A DNA stretch of 64,000 bases. Origin: Porphyrobacter sp. (GTDB lineage Bacteria; Pseudomonadota; Alphaproteobacteria; Sphingomonadales; Sphingomonadaceae). The stretch is taken from contig JAPZUC010000002.1 of the NCBI GenBank assembly GCA_027533455.1, forward strand, positions 1 to 64,000, written 5' to 3'. The position numbers and the translations under genes are program-made. Below the pieces are notes generated by a model. It was not told where the DNA came from and made no database searches. It saw nothing but the letters and a program-made list of their open reading frames with translations. Of the stretch, positions 42,686 to 51,385 are shown one piece after another (the stretch's first letter is position 1; each line of letters starts with the position of its first letter).

Positions 42686-43095
42686 TGCAGTACGAACCCA
42701 CGCTGTCGCGCGCCGACCTCATGGATTTCGCGCTCAACAAGTATTTTGCCCGGGTCGATGCCAAAGACCTCGAAGCCGCGCTCGACTGCTTCCACGATAC
42801 GGCGCTGTTCTGCGTCCAGACCGCCTTCACCCGCCACAGCGGCAAGGCTGAGATCCGGCGCATGTTCGAGGACTTCTTCGCCGCCTACAAAACCATCATC
42901 CACCGCGATTTCACCTGCACCGCGGACGAGGCGAACGGGCGCATCACCGCCTGCTTCACCGCCGAGCTGCACGACTATGATGGTCAGATAACGCTGCTTC
43001 AAAACACCAATTTCTGGCGTTTCCGCCCCGGACCCGAAGGTCCGAAATTCCAGGAAGTTTTCGTCTACATGAGCGGGGCTAACCCGCTCGTCTGA
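42685..43095 (+). CDS. SnoaL/NTF2-like protein (second of two)
   Basis: A 136-aa NTF2-like protein. DFALNKYFARVDAKDLEAAL and DCFHDTALFCVQTAF align with its upstream neighbour, as does the ending VFVYMSGANPLV. It is the third gene of the rightward operon; the TonB receptor starts 37 bases downstream. Presumably a paralogue from tandem duplication; the reaction is unknown. Confidence 0.8.
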   Translation: MQYEPTLSRADLMDFALNKYFARVDAKDLEAALDCFHDTALFCVQTAFTRHSGKAEIRRMFEDFFAAYKTIIHRDFTCTADEANGRITACFTAELHDYDGQITLLQNTNFWRFRPGPEGPKFQEVFVYMSGANPLV

Positions 43096-43132
43096 TCCCC
43101 TCCTTCTCGATCCCTCTCAGGAGAGACGTCTT

Positions 43133-45691
43133 ATGAATATCCGTCTGGTTCTTGCTTCTGGCGCTGCTCTTGGTGCCATCGCCCTTTCCGCCCCGGCCCT
43201 TGCGCAGGATGCCCCCGACAGTGCTCCGGCCGCCGAGGAGGACAATGCGATCATCGTGACCGCCCGCCGCCAGTCGGAAACGTTGCAGGATGTGCCCGCG
43301 GCGGTCACGGTGTTCACCGCCGAAAGCCTCGCCAAGGCGGGCGTGCAGCGCGCTGATGATTTCATCCAGCTGACCCCCGGCGTGACGATCGTCACCGGCA
43401 CGGCGGAAGCGGGCGACACCCAGATCAACATCCGCGGCATCAACGGCGCGCGCGACGCGGAAAGCTCGGTCGCGCTGGTGGTCGACGGCATCCTCAAGAC
43501 CAACACCGCGCAGCTGAACCAGAACCAGGGCACGCTGCGGCAGGTCGAGATTCTCAAGGGTCCGCAGGGCGCTCTCTATGGCCGCAACGCGGCTGCGGGC
43601 GCGATCGTGCTCCAGACCCTGAAGCCGGGCGACCGGCTGGAGGGCGGGGCGATGGTCCGCGCGGCGCAGGATAACACGTACCTTGCCAACGGCTACATCG
43701 CCACGCCCATCGGCGACACCGCCGGGCTGGTGGTGTCGGGCAACTATTCGACCACCGACGGCTTCTTCCGCAATGCCTTCCTGAACAATTCCAAGACCAT
43801 CGACGATCAGGAAGTGTGGGGCGTGGATGCACGCTTCATCGCCGAGATTTCGCCGGAAACCGAGATCGACCTCAAGGCGCGCTATGCCGACCTGAAGGGT
43901 GCCTCGATCAACTTCAACGCCTCGTTCCACCTGCCCAACTTCGCAGGGGTGAACCCGGCATTCTTCGAGGATGTGAACGAGCATCCTTTCAACTTCTATT
44001 CGAACATCCGCCCCACCAACCAGCAGACCACCTTCGAGGCATCGGGCAAGATCGAACACAAGTTCGACAGCACGACGCTGACCGCATGGCTGCTCTACAG
44101 CGACGTCGACCAGTCGCTGACGGCGGACGGCACCTCAGCCGACTTCGCGCGCTTCACCTTCCCGGGCGCGACGCCCGCCTCGGTGGCCGCCTCCAACGCC
44201 TGCTTCGCTTCGACCGCGGCGCTGACCGGCTACCCGCTTAACCAGCCGACTTTCATCGGCAACAACCCGATCCCTTTCATCTTCGATCCGGACAACGGGT
44301 CGACCTTCGGGCCCTATAGCCCGACCACTTGCGACGGCACCCAGTTCCAGATCCGCCAGCAGGAAGACGTCAGCGGTGAAATCCGCCTCGCTTCCAATGG
44401 CGATGGTGACGTGAACTGGCAGATCGGCGCCTATTACCTCCACATCAACCGCGAAGTCGGGGTGAGCCTCGGGGCCGACCTTGGTCAAGGGGTGACCCGG
44501 CAGCTTTACAACGCGCCGAATTCGACCAACCCGACCACCCAGCTCTATCACGACGCGTTCAAGACCGATGTCTATGCGCTGTTCGCCTCGATCGATGCCA
44601 ACCTCACCGAACGCTTCAATGTCAGCGTTGCGGGACGTTACGACATCGAGGATCGTCAGGTGAACAGCCTTGTGCCGGCAGTGCGTGATCCGTTCGGCGG
44701 CGGACCGATCAACCCCGGTCAGGCTGTGGTCGGCGGCGTTGTCCAGCCGCTCGGGCCGCAGTCGGCGAGCTTCAAGCAGTTCCAGCCCAAGATCTCGCTG
44801 CGCTATGAGCTGTCTGACGACATCAACCTCTACGGCAACTGGGGCGTCGGCTTCAAATCGGGCGGCTTCAACAACCAGGGATCGGCCGCGATTGTCGACC
44901 AGGCTTTCAACCAGTTCATCGGCACCGACGTCCAGATCGACGACCAGTACCGCAAGGAAGTGTCGAGCGCGTTCGAAGCGGGCATCAAGGGCAACCTGCT
45001 CGATGGCGTGGTGACCTTCGATCTGGCGGGCTATTACACCAGCATCGACGACATGCAGTTCTTCGAGTTCTTCGTGGGCGGCTTCGGCCTGCTGCGCGTG
45101 GTCTCGAACATTGACGAAGTCGAAGTCTACGGGGCCGAACTCAACCTGACGGTCGAGCCGATCAAGGGCTGGACGATCTACGGTTCGGGCAACTTGACCG
45201 AAAGCGAGATCAAGGCAAATGCGTCGCGTCCTGTCACGGTCGGCAACAAGTCGCCCTACACCGCCGACTACACCATCAACCTCGGTACGCAGGTCGATCT
45301 GCCGCTGACCGACAGCATCGATTTTGTCACCCGTGCGGATTACCGCATCACCGGGCCGACATGGTTCCACACCCTGCAGGATGACGAAAATCCGACGCTG
45401 TTCAGCGGGCTGCTGCCGCTCCCGGCCGATCCGGTGACCTCGCCCAACAAGCTGGTGCTGCCGGGCTTCGTAGGGGATGCCGACTATTCGGTCTCGCAGC
45501 GTGATGCCTTCGGCGTGATGGACCTGCGTGTCGGGATCGAGAGCCAGAACTGGTCGATCACCGCCTATGCCGAAAACCTGTTCAACGAGAAGTACCTGAA
45601 CGAGGTGATCACCGCGGTCGAATTCGGCGGTTCGTTCATCTCGCCGGGCGGCCGCCAGCGCTTCGGTCTGGAGCTTGGCTACAAGTTCTGA
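43133..45691 (+). CDS. TonB-dependent receptor
   Basis: An 852-aa outer-membrane importer of the large sphingomonad receptor class. Signal peptide (1-24, ALAQDAP), TonB-box-like acidic stretch, plug domain with QTLQD-type DDFIQLTPGVTIVTG, QVEILKGPQGALYGRNAAAG and then a long barrel ending LELGYKF. It presumably brings in the substrate degraded by the adjacent catabolic operon. It is followed by a strong terminator. Confidence 0.9.
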   Translation: MNIRLVLASGAALGAIALSAPALAQDAPDSAPAAEEDNAIIVTARRQSETLQDVPAAVTVFTAESLAKAGVQRADDFIQLTPGVTIVTGTAEAGDTQINIRGINGARDAESSVALVVDGILKTNTAQLNQNQGTLRQVEILKGPQGALYGRNAAAGAIVLQTLKPGDRLEGGAMVRAAQDNTYLANGYIATPIGDTAGLVVSGNYSTTDGFFRNAFLNNSKTIDDQEVWGVDARFIAEISPETEIDLKARYADLKGASINFNASFHLPNFAGVNPAFFEDVNEHPFNFYSNIRPTNQQTTFEASGKIEHKFDSTTLTAWLLYSDVDQSLTADGTSADFARFTFPGATPASVAASNACFASTAALTGYPLNQPTFIGNNPIPFIFDPDNGSTFGPYSPTTCDGTQFQIRQQEDVSGEIRLASNGDGDVNWQIGAYYLHINREVGVSLGADLGQGVTRQLYNAPNSTNPTTQLYHDAFKTDVYALFASIDANLTERFNVSVAGRYDIEDRQVNSLVPAVRDPFGGGPINPGQAVVGGVVQPLGPQSASFKQFQPKISLRYELSDDINLYGNWGVGFKSGGFNNQGSAAIVDQAFNQFIGTDVQIDDQYRKEVSSAFEAGIKGNLLDGVVTFDLAGYYTSIDDMQFFEFFVGGFGLLRVVSNIDEVEVYGAELNLTVEPIKGWTIYGSGNLTESEIKANASRPVTVGNKSPYTADYTINLGTQVDLPLTDSIDFVTRADYRITGPTWFHTLQDDENPTLFSGLLPLPADPVTSPNKLVLPGFVGDADYSVSQRDAFGVMDLRVGIESQNWSITAYAENLFNEKYLNEVITAVEFGGSFISPGGRQRFGLELGYKF

Positions 45692-45753
45692 TCATGCCTT
45701 TTCTGATCTCCGGGCCCTTCGGGTAGAACGACCACGGGGACAGAAAAAAATGG

Positions 45754-45797
45754 GAAGCGCGCGGGGTTCTGCGACCCGCCCCGCGCGCTTCTTTTTT
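45754..45797 (+). terminator. Rho-independent terminator after the TonB receptor
   Basis: A 13-bp stem (45754-45766 with 45779-45791, GAAGCGCGCGGGG / CCCCGCGCGCTTC), a 12-base loop, then TTTTTT at 45792. It closes the rightward catabolic operon. Confidence 0.85.
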
Positions 45798-46407
45798 GCC
45801 TTACTTGGCGGTAGGCGTGCTCCACCATGACAGCGTCTGGTTGTCGTGCGCAGAGGTCCACACGCCCTTGGGTCTCCAGCGCAGCGCGCCGCTGCTGCGC
45901 ACGCCGGGGACTACACTGGTGGCCGACGGCGGGGTGCTGACCTATTCCAAGCGCAACCCCGCCGCGCAGGACAAGCTGGCAACCTTCACCCGTGGGGGGA
46001 TGTGGATCGAGAGCGCTGGCGCTGGTGCGGTGCTGCGTTTCGACCTTTTCAGCCACGCCCTGCTGCTGTGCTTCCTGACCCCTCTGCTGTTCCTCGGCTT
46101 TGCCCAACTCGCAATCACCATCAACGAATAGGAAGCTGTGGGGCTGGACGCTGCGGAAAAGAAGGACGAGAAGCCCAAGTCGGTGAAGAAACTCAGCCCG
46201 GTGGACGAGTTCTTCGGCGCGCCTGCGCCTGAAGACCCGAACAAGAAGATGGTCGAGAAGAAGGACTAAGGCCGCCATTCGCCTGACCAAGGCTACTTCA
46301 TGGCGGGGCTCTTTGCAGTGATCTGCCTCATCGGTCGCTGGCTGGAGCCGTGGCTGGTGCCTCGCCGCTTGCGCGGGGCGCTGGCAGTGGTCCCTGACAA
46401 TGCCTAG
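45796..46407 (+). pseudogene. Degraded membrane protein gene, two in-frame stops
   Basis: One frame reads HHDSVWLSCAEVHTPLGLQR, a hydrophobic FSHALLLCFLTPLLFLGFAQ segment, then TAG (46129), EAVGLDAAEKKDEKPKSVKK, TAA (46267), then YFMAGLFAVICLIGRWLEPW and a final stop. There are two TM segments with a lysine- and glutamate-rich cytoplasmic loop. The N-terminus is also missing and begins inside the terminator. No frameshift is needed, only nonsense changes. Family unrecognised; probably a non-functional remnant. Confidence 0.65.
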
Positions 46408-46513
46408 GGAGGCCCAGCGCAGACCCTGGTCCCGGCTCGGCTTGCGTGCGGGGCTGTTCCCTTGCCCCTTCGCCGCGCTATACAGGCCTTGTCATAGCGA
46501 CAGGAGAAGCGTG

Positions 46514-47446
46514 ATGACTCATACCGACACCGTCTTGCAAGTCGTTACCAATCAGGTTTTGCACGCAGCCAGTGACGAAGCGCTACAACCGGAAATCACG
46601 AGCTTTTTCGACACCGCCTCCAACACCGTCACCTACGTCGCGCACGATCCGGCCACACGGGAAGCGGCGATTATCGACCCGGTGCTCGATTTCGATCCTG
46701 CCTCAGGCCGCACCGCGACAATGTCTGCCGATGCGGTGATCGCCTTTGTCGCGGCGCATAACCTGCACGTGACGTGGCTGCTGGAAACCCATGCCCATGC
46801 CGACCACCTTTCGGCGGCGCCCTATCTCCAGCAGCGGCTCGGCGGCAAAATCGCTATCGGGGCCGAAATCACCAAGGTGCAGGCCGTGTTCGGCAAGCTG
46901 TTCAACGCCGGCAGCGAATTCGCACGGGACGGATCGCAGTTCGATGTGCTGTTCGGGGATGGCGAAACCTTTGCCATCGGTTCCCTGCCGGTCACGGTGA
47001 TGCATGTTCCGGGCCACACCCCGGCCTGTATTGCCTATGCCGTCGGCGGGGTGGTGTTCGTCGGCGACACCATGTTCATGCCGGACTATGGCAGCGCGCG
47101 TGCCGATTTCCCGGGTGGAGATGCCCGCACCCTGTTCCGCTCGCTGCGCCGCATTCTCGCACTCCCACCCGAAACGCGGCTGTTCATGTGTCACGACTAC
47201 CTGCCCGCCGGGCGCAGCGGATATGTGTGGGAGACCACGGTCGCGGCTCAGCGCGCAGGCAATATCCACGCCCATGACGGCGTCACCGAAGATGAATTCG
47301 TGGCGATGCGCGAGGCGCGCGATGCGACGCTCGACATGCCGCGGCTGATCCTGCCGAGCGTGCAGGTCAACATGCGGGCCGGCCACCTGCCGCCGCAAGA
47401 TGATAACGGCGTCACGTACCTCAAGATTCCGGTGAACGCGGTATGA
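46514..47446 (+). CDS. MBL-fold persulfide dioxygenase-like hydrolase
   Basis: About 310 aa from MTHTDTVLQVV. The metallo-beta-lactamase fold has LLETHAHADHLSAAPYLQQR, VMHVPGHTPACIAYAVGG and VFVGDTMFMPDYGSARADFP, matching ETHE1/Blh-type enzymes. Persulfide dioxygenases of this class oxidise glutathione persulfide to sulfite. The two YeeE/YedE halves follow directly (4-base overlap), which supports a role in sulfide or thiosulfate handling. Confidence 0.82.
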   Translation: MTHTDTVLQVVTNQVLHAASDEALQPEITSFFDTASNTVTYVAHDPATREAAIIDPVLDFDPASGRTATMSADAVIAFVAAHNLHVTWLLETHAHADHLSAAPYLQQRLGGKIAIGAEITKVQAVFGKLFNAGSEFARDGSQFDVLFGDGETFAIGSLPVTVMHVPGHTPACIAYAVGGVVFVGDTMFMPDYGSARADFPGGDARTLFRSLRRILALPPETRLFMCHDYLPAGRSGYVWETTVAAQRAGNIHAHDGVTEDEFVAMREARDATLDMPRLILPSVQVNMRAGHLPPQDDNGVTYLKIPVNAV

Positions 47447-47892
47447 TCCTGCCCGGATTTCCTGAAGCAGCGCCAGTGGCGGGCCTTGCCGGCGGCGTGC
47501 TGATCGGGCTTGCTGCGGCGCTGATGCTGCTGGGAGCAGGGCGGATTGCCGGAGTATCGGGCATCGCCGCGCGCGCCTTCGGTCTTGCTGACAGTTCATT
47601 GCCGCGCAGTGGTGCCTGGGCCTTTCTGATCGGCCTGCCGCTCGGGGCGCTGCTGGTAACGAGCCAGACTGGCGCCGCCACCCTCGCTTTTGCCGGGCCG
47701 GTGCCGATGGTGATCGCAGGGCTGATCGTCGGCATCGGCACACGCCTTGGTTCCGGATGCACCAGCGGCCACGGAGTCTGCGGCATGAGCCGCCTGTCAC
47801 AGCGCTCGCTGGTAGCGGTCGCCACGTTCATGGCGACTGGCTTTGCCACTGTCGCCGCGATGAACGCGCTGGGGATCGAGGTGTTGCCATGA
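47443..47892 (+). CDS. YeeE/YedE sulfur transporter half (N-terminal)
   Basis: A 149-aa inner-membrane protein with about four TM segments. The YeeE/YedE motif GIGTRLGSGCTSGHGVCGMSR lies at about residues 96-116 with cysteines spaced as in the sulfur-transport family, which carries thiosulfate-type substrates. It overlaps the MBL gene by four bases and is followed by a second half-size gene overlapping four bases. Two half-size genes replace one full-length transporter. Confidence 0.85.
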   Translation: MILPGFPEAAPVAGLAGGVLIGLAAALMLLGAGRIAGVSGIAARAFGLADSSLPRSGAWAFLIGLPLGALLVTSQTGAATLAFAGPVPMVIAGLIVGIGTRLGSGCTSGHGVCGMSRLSQRSLVAVATFMATGFATVAAMNALGIEVLP

Positions 47893-48308
47893 TGCGCGAG
47901 ATCCTTGTTCCGCTGGTTTCAGGCACGATCTTCGGCGCCGGGCTGATCATCGGAGGCATGACCGATCCAGCGCGGGTGCGCGGGTTCCTCGATCTGTTCG
48001 GAAACTGGGACCCCACACTCGCCTTCGTGATGGGCGGGGCGGTGCTGGTCATGGCGCTGGCGTGGATGCTCCAGCGCCGGATGCAGCGCCCGGCTTTTGC
48101 GGAAGGCTTCTCGCTGCCTAACAGCCGCGACATCACTCCGCGCCTCGTCGGCGGATCGGCCCTGTTCGGGATAGGCTGGGCCATCGCCGGGTTGTGCCCG
48201 GGCCCGGGATTTGCCGCGCTCGCGATTGCGCCTGCATCTGCGGCTATCTTCATCGCTGCGATGTTTGCAGGCATGTTCCTTGTCAGGCTGACCGAAGGGC
48301 CGCGCTGA
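47889..48308 (+). CDS. YeeE/YedE sulfur transporter half (C-terminal)
   Basis: About 139 aa from MMREILVPLVS. About four TM segments; GAGLIIGGMTDPARVRGFLD and GIGWAIAGLCPGPGFAALAI are the family motifs, with a Cys in the second. The start overlaps the first half (ATGA), so the two halves are translated together. It probably forms a transporter with the upstream gene. Confidence 0.85.
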   Translation: MMREILVPLVSGTIFGAGLIIGGMTDPARVRGFLDLFGNWDPTLAFVMGGAVLVMALAWMLQRRMQRPAFAEGFSLPNSRDITPRLVGGSALFGIGWAIAGLCPGPGFAALAIAPASAAIFIAAMFAGMFLVRLTEGPR

Positions 48309-48394
48309 CCGGTTGCAACCCTTTCGCCCCCAAACCGTATATCCGGTGCAGCCATTGCAATTGAACGCTGCGGGCAAGGAATTAACTGCGTACC

Positions 48395-49849
48395 ATGCTT
48401 GAGAACCTCGATGCCCTGCTGCTTGCGCGGATCCAATTCGCCTTCACGGTGAGCTTCCATTTCTTCTTCCCGGCCTTCTCGATCGGGCTTGCCAGCTATC
48501 TCGCTGTGCTTGAGGGATTGTGGCTGAAGACCGGCAAGAGCGTCTATCTCGACCTGTTCAAATACTGGCTGAAGATTTTCGCGATCGCCTTTGCGATGGG
48601 TGTCGTCTCGGGGATCGTGATGTCCTACCAGTTCGGCACCAACTGGTCGGTGTTCTCGGACAAGGCAGGACCGGTGATCGGCCCGCTGATGGCTTACGAG
48701 GTGCTGACCGCCTTCTTCCTTGAAGCGGGCTTCCTTGGCGTCATGCTGTTCGGAATGAACAAGGTTGGCAAGAAGCTGCACTTTGCCGCGACGCTGATGG
48801 TGGCGCTGGGCACTTTCGTTTCGGCTTTCTGGATCCTGTCGGTGAACAGCTGGATGCAGACGCCGACGGGCTTCGAGATTGCCGCCAACGGCCAGTTCCT
48901 CCCTGGCCCGAGTTGGTGGGACATCGTCTTCAACCCCAGCTTCCCTTACCGCCTCGCCCACACGGTGATGGCGGCCTACTTGACCACCGCGTTTGTGGTC
49001 GGCGCAGTGGGCGCTTGGCACCTGCTGAAGGATCGCGCCAATCCGCACGCGCGCAAAATGTTCTCGATGGCGATGTGGATGGCGGCAATTGTCACGCCCG
49101 CGCAGATTTTCGCGGGCGATATGCACGGGCTCAACACCTTGGAGCACCAGCCCGCCAAGGTCATGGCGATGGAGGGCCATTACCAGAGCCACCCCGAAGG
49201 CGCGCCGTTGATCCTGTTCGGCATCCCCGACAGCGAGGCGAAGACGGTGCGCTATGCCATCGAGATTCCCAAGTTTTCGTCGCTGATCCTCAAGCATGAT
49301 CTGAATGCGCCGCTCGCCGGCCTCGACACCATTCCCGACAATCTGGAGCCGCCGGTGCCGGTGGTGTTCTGGAGCTTCCGCATCATGGTCGGCATTGGCT
49401 TTGCGATGCTCGGCATTGGCGTGTGGAGCCTGTGGGGGCGGGTGCGCGGTACGCTTTACGACCTGCCGTGGCTGCACCGCGCCGCCGTGCTGATGGGGCC
49501 GAGCGGGTTTGCCGCCGTGCTCGCCGGATGGATCACCACCGAAGTTGGCCGCCAGCCTTTCGTGATTTACGGACTGCTGCGCACGGCCGATGCTGCCAGC
49601 CCGCTTGATGCGCCTGCGGTCGCCGCCTCCTTGCTGGCCTTCATCCTCGTCTATTTTACCGTGTTCGGCATCGGCGTATGGTACATTCTCAAGCTGATGG
49701 GCAAGTCGCCGCACGCGGGCGAATATGGCGTGAAGCGCGGTGATGTCGGCCCGATCCGCACCGCCGGCATCACCCCGGGACCGACGCAGAACACTGGCGG
49801 CGAGGAAACGCTCCCGACGCACGCGCGCGACGAGAAGGAGCCGGTGTGA
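48395..49849 (+). CDS. cioA: Cytochrome bd ubiquinol oxidase subunit I (CIO type)
   Basis: A 484-aa quinol oxidase subunit. Heme ligands: His near residue 20 (FAFTVSFHFFFP), His near 190 (LAHTVMAAYLTT) and Met near 330 (FWSFRIMVGIGF). The quinol loop (about residues 250-310) is short, as in cyanide-insensitive bd oxidases. GWITTEVGRQPFVIYGLLRT is the family signature. It reduces oxygen to water with quinol and resists cyanide and sulfide. It is likely co-transcribed with cioB and the 44-aa subunit. Confidence 0.94.
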   Translation: MLENLDALLLARIQFAFTVSFHFFFPAFSIGLASYLAVLEGLWLKTGKSVYLDLFKYWLKIFAIAFAMGVVSGIVMSYQFGTNWSVFSDKAGPVIGPLMAYEVLTAFFLEAGFLGVMLFGMNKVGKKLHFAATLMVALGTFVSAFWILSVNSWMQTPTGFEIAANGQFLPGPSWWDIVFNPSFPYRLAHTVMAAYLTTAFVVGAVGAWHLLKDRANPHARKMFSMAMWMAAIVTPAQIFAGDMHGLNTLEHQPAKVMAMEGHYQSHPEGAPLILFGIPDSEAKTVRYAIEIPKFSSLILKHDLNAPLAGLDTIPDNLEPPVPVVFWSFRIMVGIGFAMLGIGVWSLWGRVRGTLYDLPWLHRAAVLMGPSGFAAVLAGWITTEVGRQPFVIYGLLRTADAASPLDAPAVAASLLAFILVYFTVFGIGVWYILKLMGKSPHAGEYGVKRGDVGPIRTAGITPGPTQNTGGEETLPTHARDEKEPV

Positions 49850-50844
49850 TGGACCTCACCGTCGTCTGGGCTTTCATCATCGCCTTTGCCGTCTTCGCCT
49901 ATGTGGTGATGGACGGTTTCGATCTCGGCATCGGGATCCTGTTCCCGACCTTCCAGCCAGGGCGCGAGCGTGATCGGGCGATGAACTCGATCGCGCCGGT
50001 GTGGGACGGGAACGAGACATGGCTGGTGCTGGGGGGAGGGGGACTGTTTGCCGCCTTCCCGCTCGCCTATGCGGTGATTCTTCCCGCAACCTATCCGCTG
50101 ATCATCGCCATGCTGCTCGGCCTCGTTTTCCGCGGTGTGGCATTCGAATACCGTTGGCGCGATCCGGGGCATCAGAATTTCTGGGACAAGGCCTTCAGCG
50201 GCGGCTCGCTGATCGCTGCGTTGGCGCAGGGCATGACCTTGGGCGCGCTGCTGCAAGGGATCGAGGTTGAAGGCCGCGCCTATGCCGGGAGCTGGTGGGA
50301 CTGGCTCACGCCCTATACTCTGCTGACCGGCCTCGGCACCGTCGCGGGCTATGCCCTGCTGGGGAGCACATGGCTGATCTGGAAGCTGGACGGCGACGAG
50401 CAGTCCCACGCCCGCAAGCTCGCGATCCGCTGGGGTGCGGCGACCATTATCCTGATGGGGGCGGTGAGCGTCTACAATGTCCTCCTCAACGCCGACTATG
50501 CCGCGCGCTGGCTTTCCGCGCCCGAGATCTACTGGGTCGCGCCCGTACCGATCCTCACGGCGATCGTCGCATGGTCTATGCTGCGCGCGATCCTCAAGGA
50601 CCGCAATTCCAAGCCCTTCTGGCTCGGCATTGCGCTATTCTTCCTAGGCATGAGCGGGCTGGGCGTGACGATCTGGCCCTATGCCGTGCCCGAGAGCGTC
50701 ACCATCTGGGAGGCCGCCGCGCCGTACCGGTCGCAGGCCTTCATGCTGGTGGGCGTCGCGCTGACCCTGCCGCTGATCATCGCTTACACCGCCTGGGCCT
50801 ACTGGGTGTTCAGAGGCAAGGTCGGGCATGAGGGGTATCACTGA
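49849..50844 (+). CDS. cioB: Cytochrome bd ubiquinol oxidase subunit II
   Basis: A 331-aa membrane subunit (start ATG one codon after a GTG, overlapping the cioA stop by one base). [31 protein letters not shown] and [13 protein letters not shown] are diagnostic, with eight predicted TM helices. It partners CioA. Confidence 0.95.
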   Translation: MDLTVVWAFIIAFAVFAYVVMDGFDLGIGILFPTFQPGRERDRAMNSIAPVWDGNETWLVLGGGGLFAAFPLAYAVILPATYPLIIAMLLGLVFRGVAFEYRWRDPGHQNFWDKAFSGGSLIAALAQGMTLGALLQGIEVEGRAYAGSWWDWLTPYTLLTGLGTVAGYALLGSTWLIWKLDGDEQSHARKLAIRWGAATIILMGAVSVYNVLLNADYAARWLSAPEIYWVAPVPILTAIVAWSMLRAILKDRNSKPFWLGIALFFLGMSGLGVTIWPYAVPESVTIWEAAAPYRSQAFMLVGVALTLPLIIAYTAWAYWVFRGKVGHEGYH

Positions 50845-50978
50845 TGCTCGCCCCTCCCGAGAGGGAGCCTGAAGGGCCGCTGTGGCAGCGCCTCCTCTGG
50901 ATGGCGGGCATCTGGGCGGCGAGTGTCGCGGTGCTGGGCGCAGTCGCTTACATCATTCGCCTTTGGATCGCGCCATGA
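50844..50978 (+). CDS. DUF2474 (CydX-like) small subunit of the bd oxidase
   Basis: A 44-aa one-TM protein from [11 protein letters not shown] to IIRLWIAP. The TM helix spans about residues 18-39 with [14 protein letters not shown] before it. Size, position directly after cioB (one-base TGATG overlap) and sequence type match DUF2474/CioX, which stabilises bd oxidases. Confidence 0.8.
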   Translation: MLAPPEREPEGPLWQRLLWMAGIWAASVAVLGAVAYIIRLWIAP

Positions 50979-51319
50979 GCGTCAAGGTCTGGTTCGACGG
51001 TGCCTGCCCGCTCTGCACCCGCGAGATTGCGCTGATGCGGCGCTTGGACAAGCGCGGGCGCATCACTTTCGTCGATGTGGCCAAGGGTGACGATCCGTCC
51101 TGTCCCATCGACCGCGCGGCACTGCTTGCCCGCTTCCATGCCGAGGAGGACGGCGTGGTGCATAATGGCGCGGCGGCCTTCGCGGCGATGTGGCGCGCCA
51201 TCCCGCTGCTCCGTCTGCTCGGCCTTGCGGCGCGCAACCAGATCGTGCTGCGGGTGCTGGAGGCGGCTTACATCCAGTTCCTCAAGGTGCGCCCGCGCCT
51301 GCAACGCTTCTTCGCCTAG
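50975..51319 (+). CDS. DUF393/DCC-family thiol-disulfide oxidoreductase
   Basis: A 114-aa thioredoxin-like protein beginning [27 protein letters not shown] contains the CxxC of the DCC family. The C-terminus is helical. The start overlaps the previous stop (ATGA), so it is in the bd oxidase operon. Its electron partner is unknown. Confidence 0.88.
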   Translation: MSVKVWFDGACPLCTREIALMRRLDKRGRITFVDVAKGDDPSCPIDRAALLARFHAEEDGVVHNGAAAFAAMWRAIPLLRLLGLAARNQIVLRVLEAAYIQFLKVRPRLQRFFA

Positions 51320-51385
51320 AAACCGCTTGCCCTGACGCGGCGCTTCGGCTGATCTGCCCGCCATGAACGGGAGAGACCAGACGCC

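Noticed and set aside
47828..49822. 664-codon minus ORF over YeeE/YedE and cioA
   Set aside because: Antisense shadow rich in His, Arg and Gln; the plus strand has clear heme-ligand motifs.
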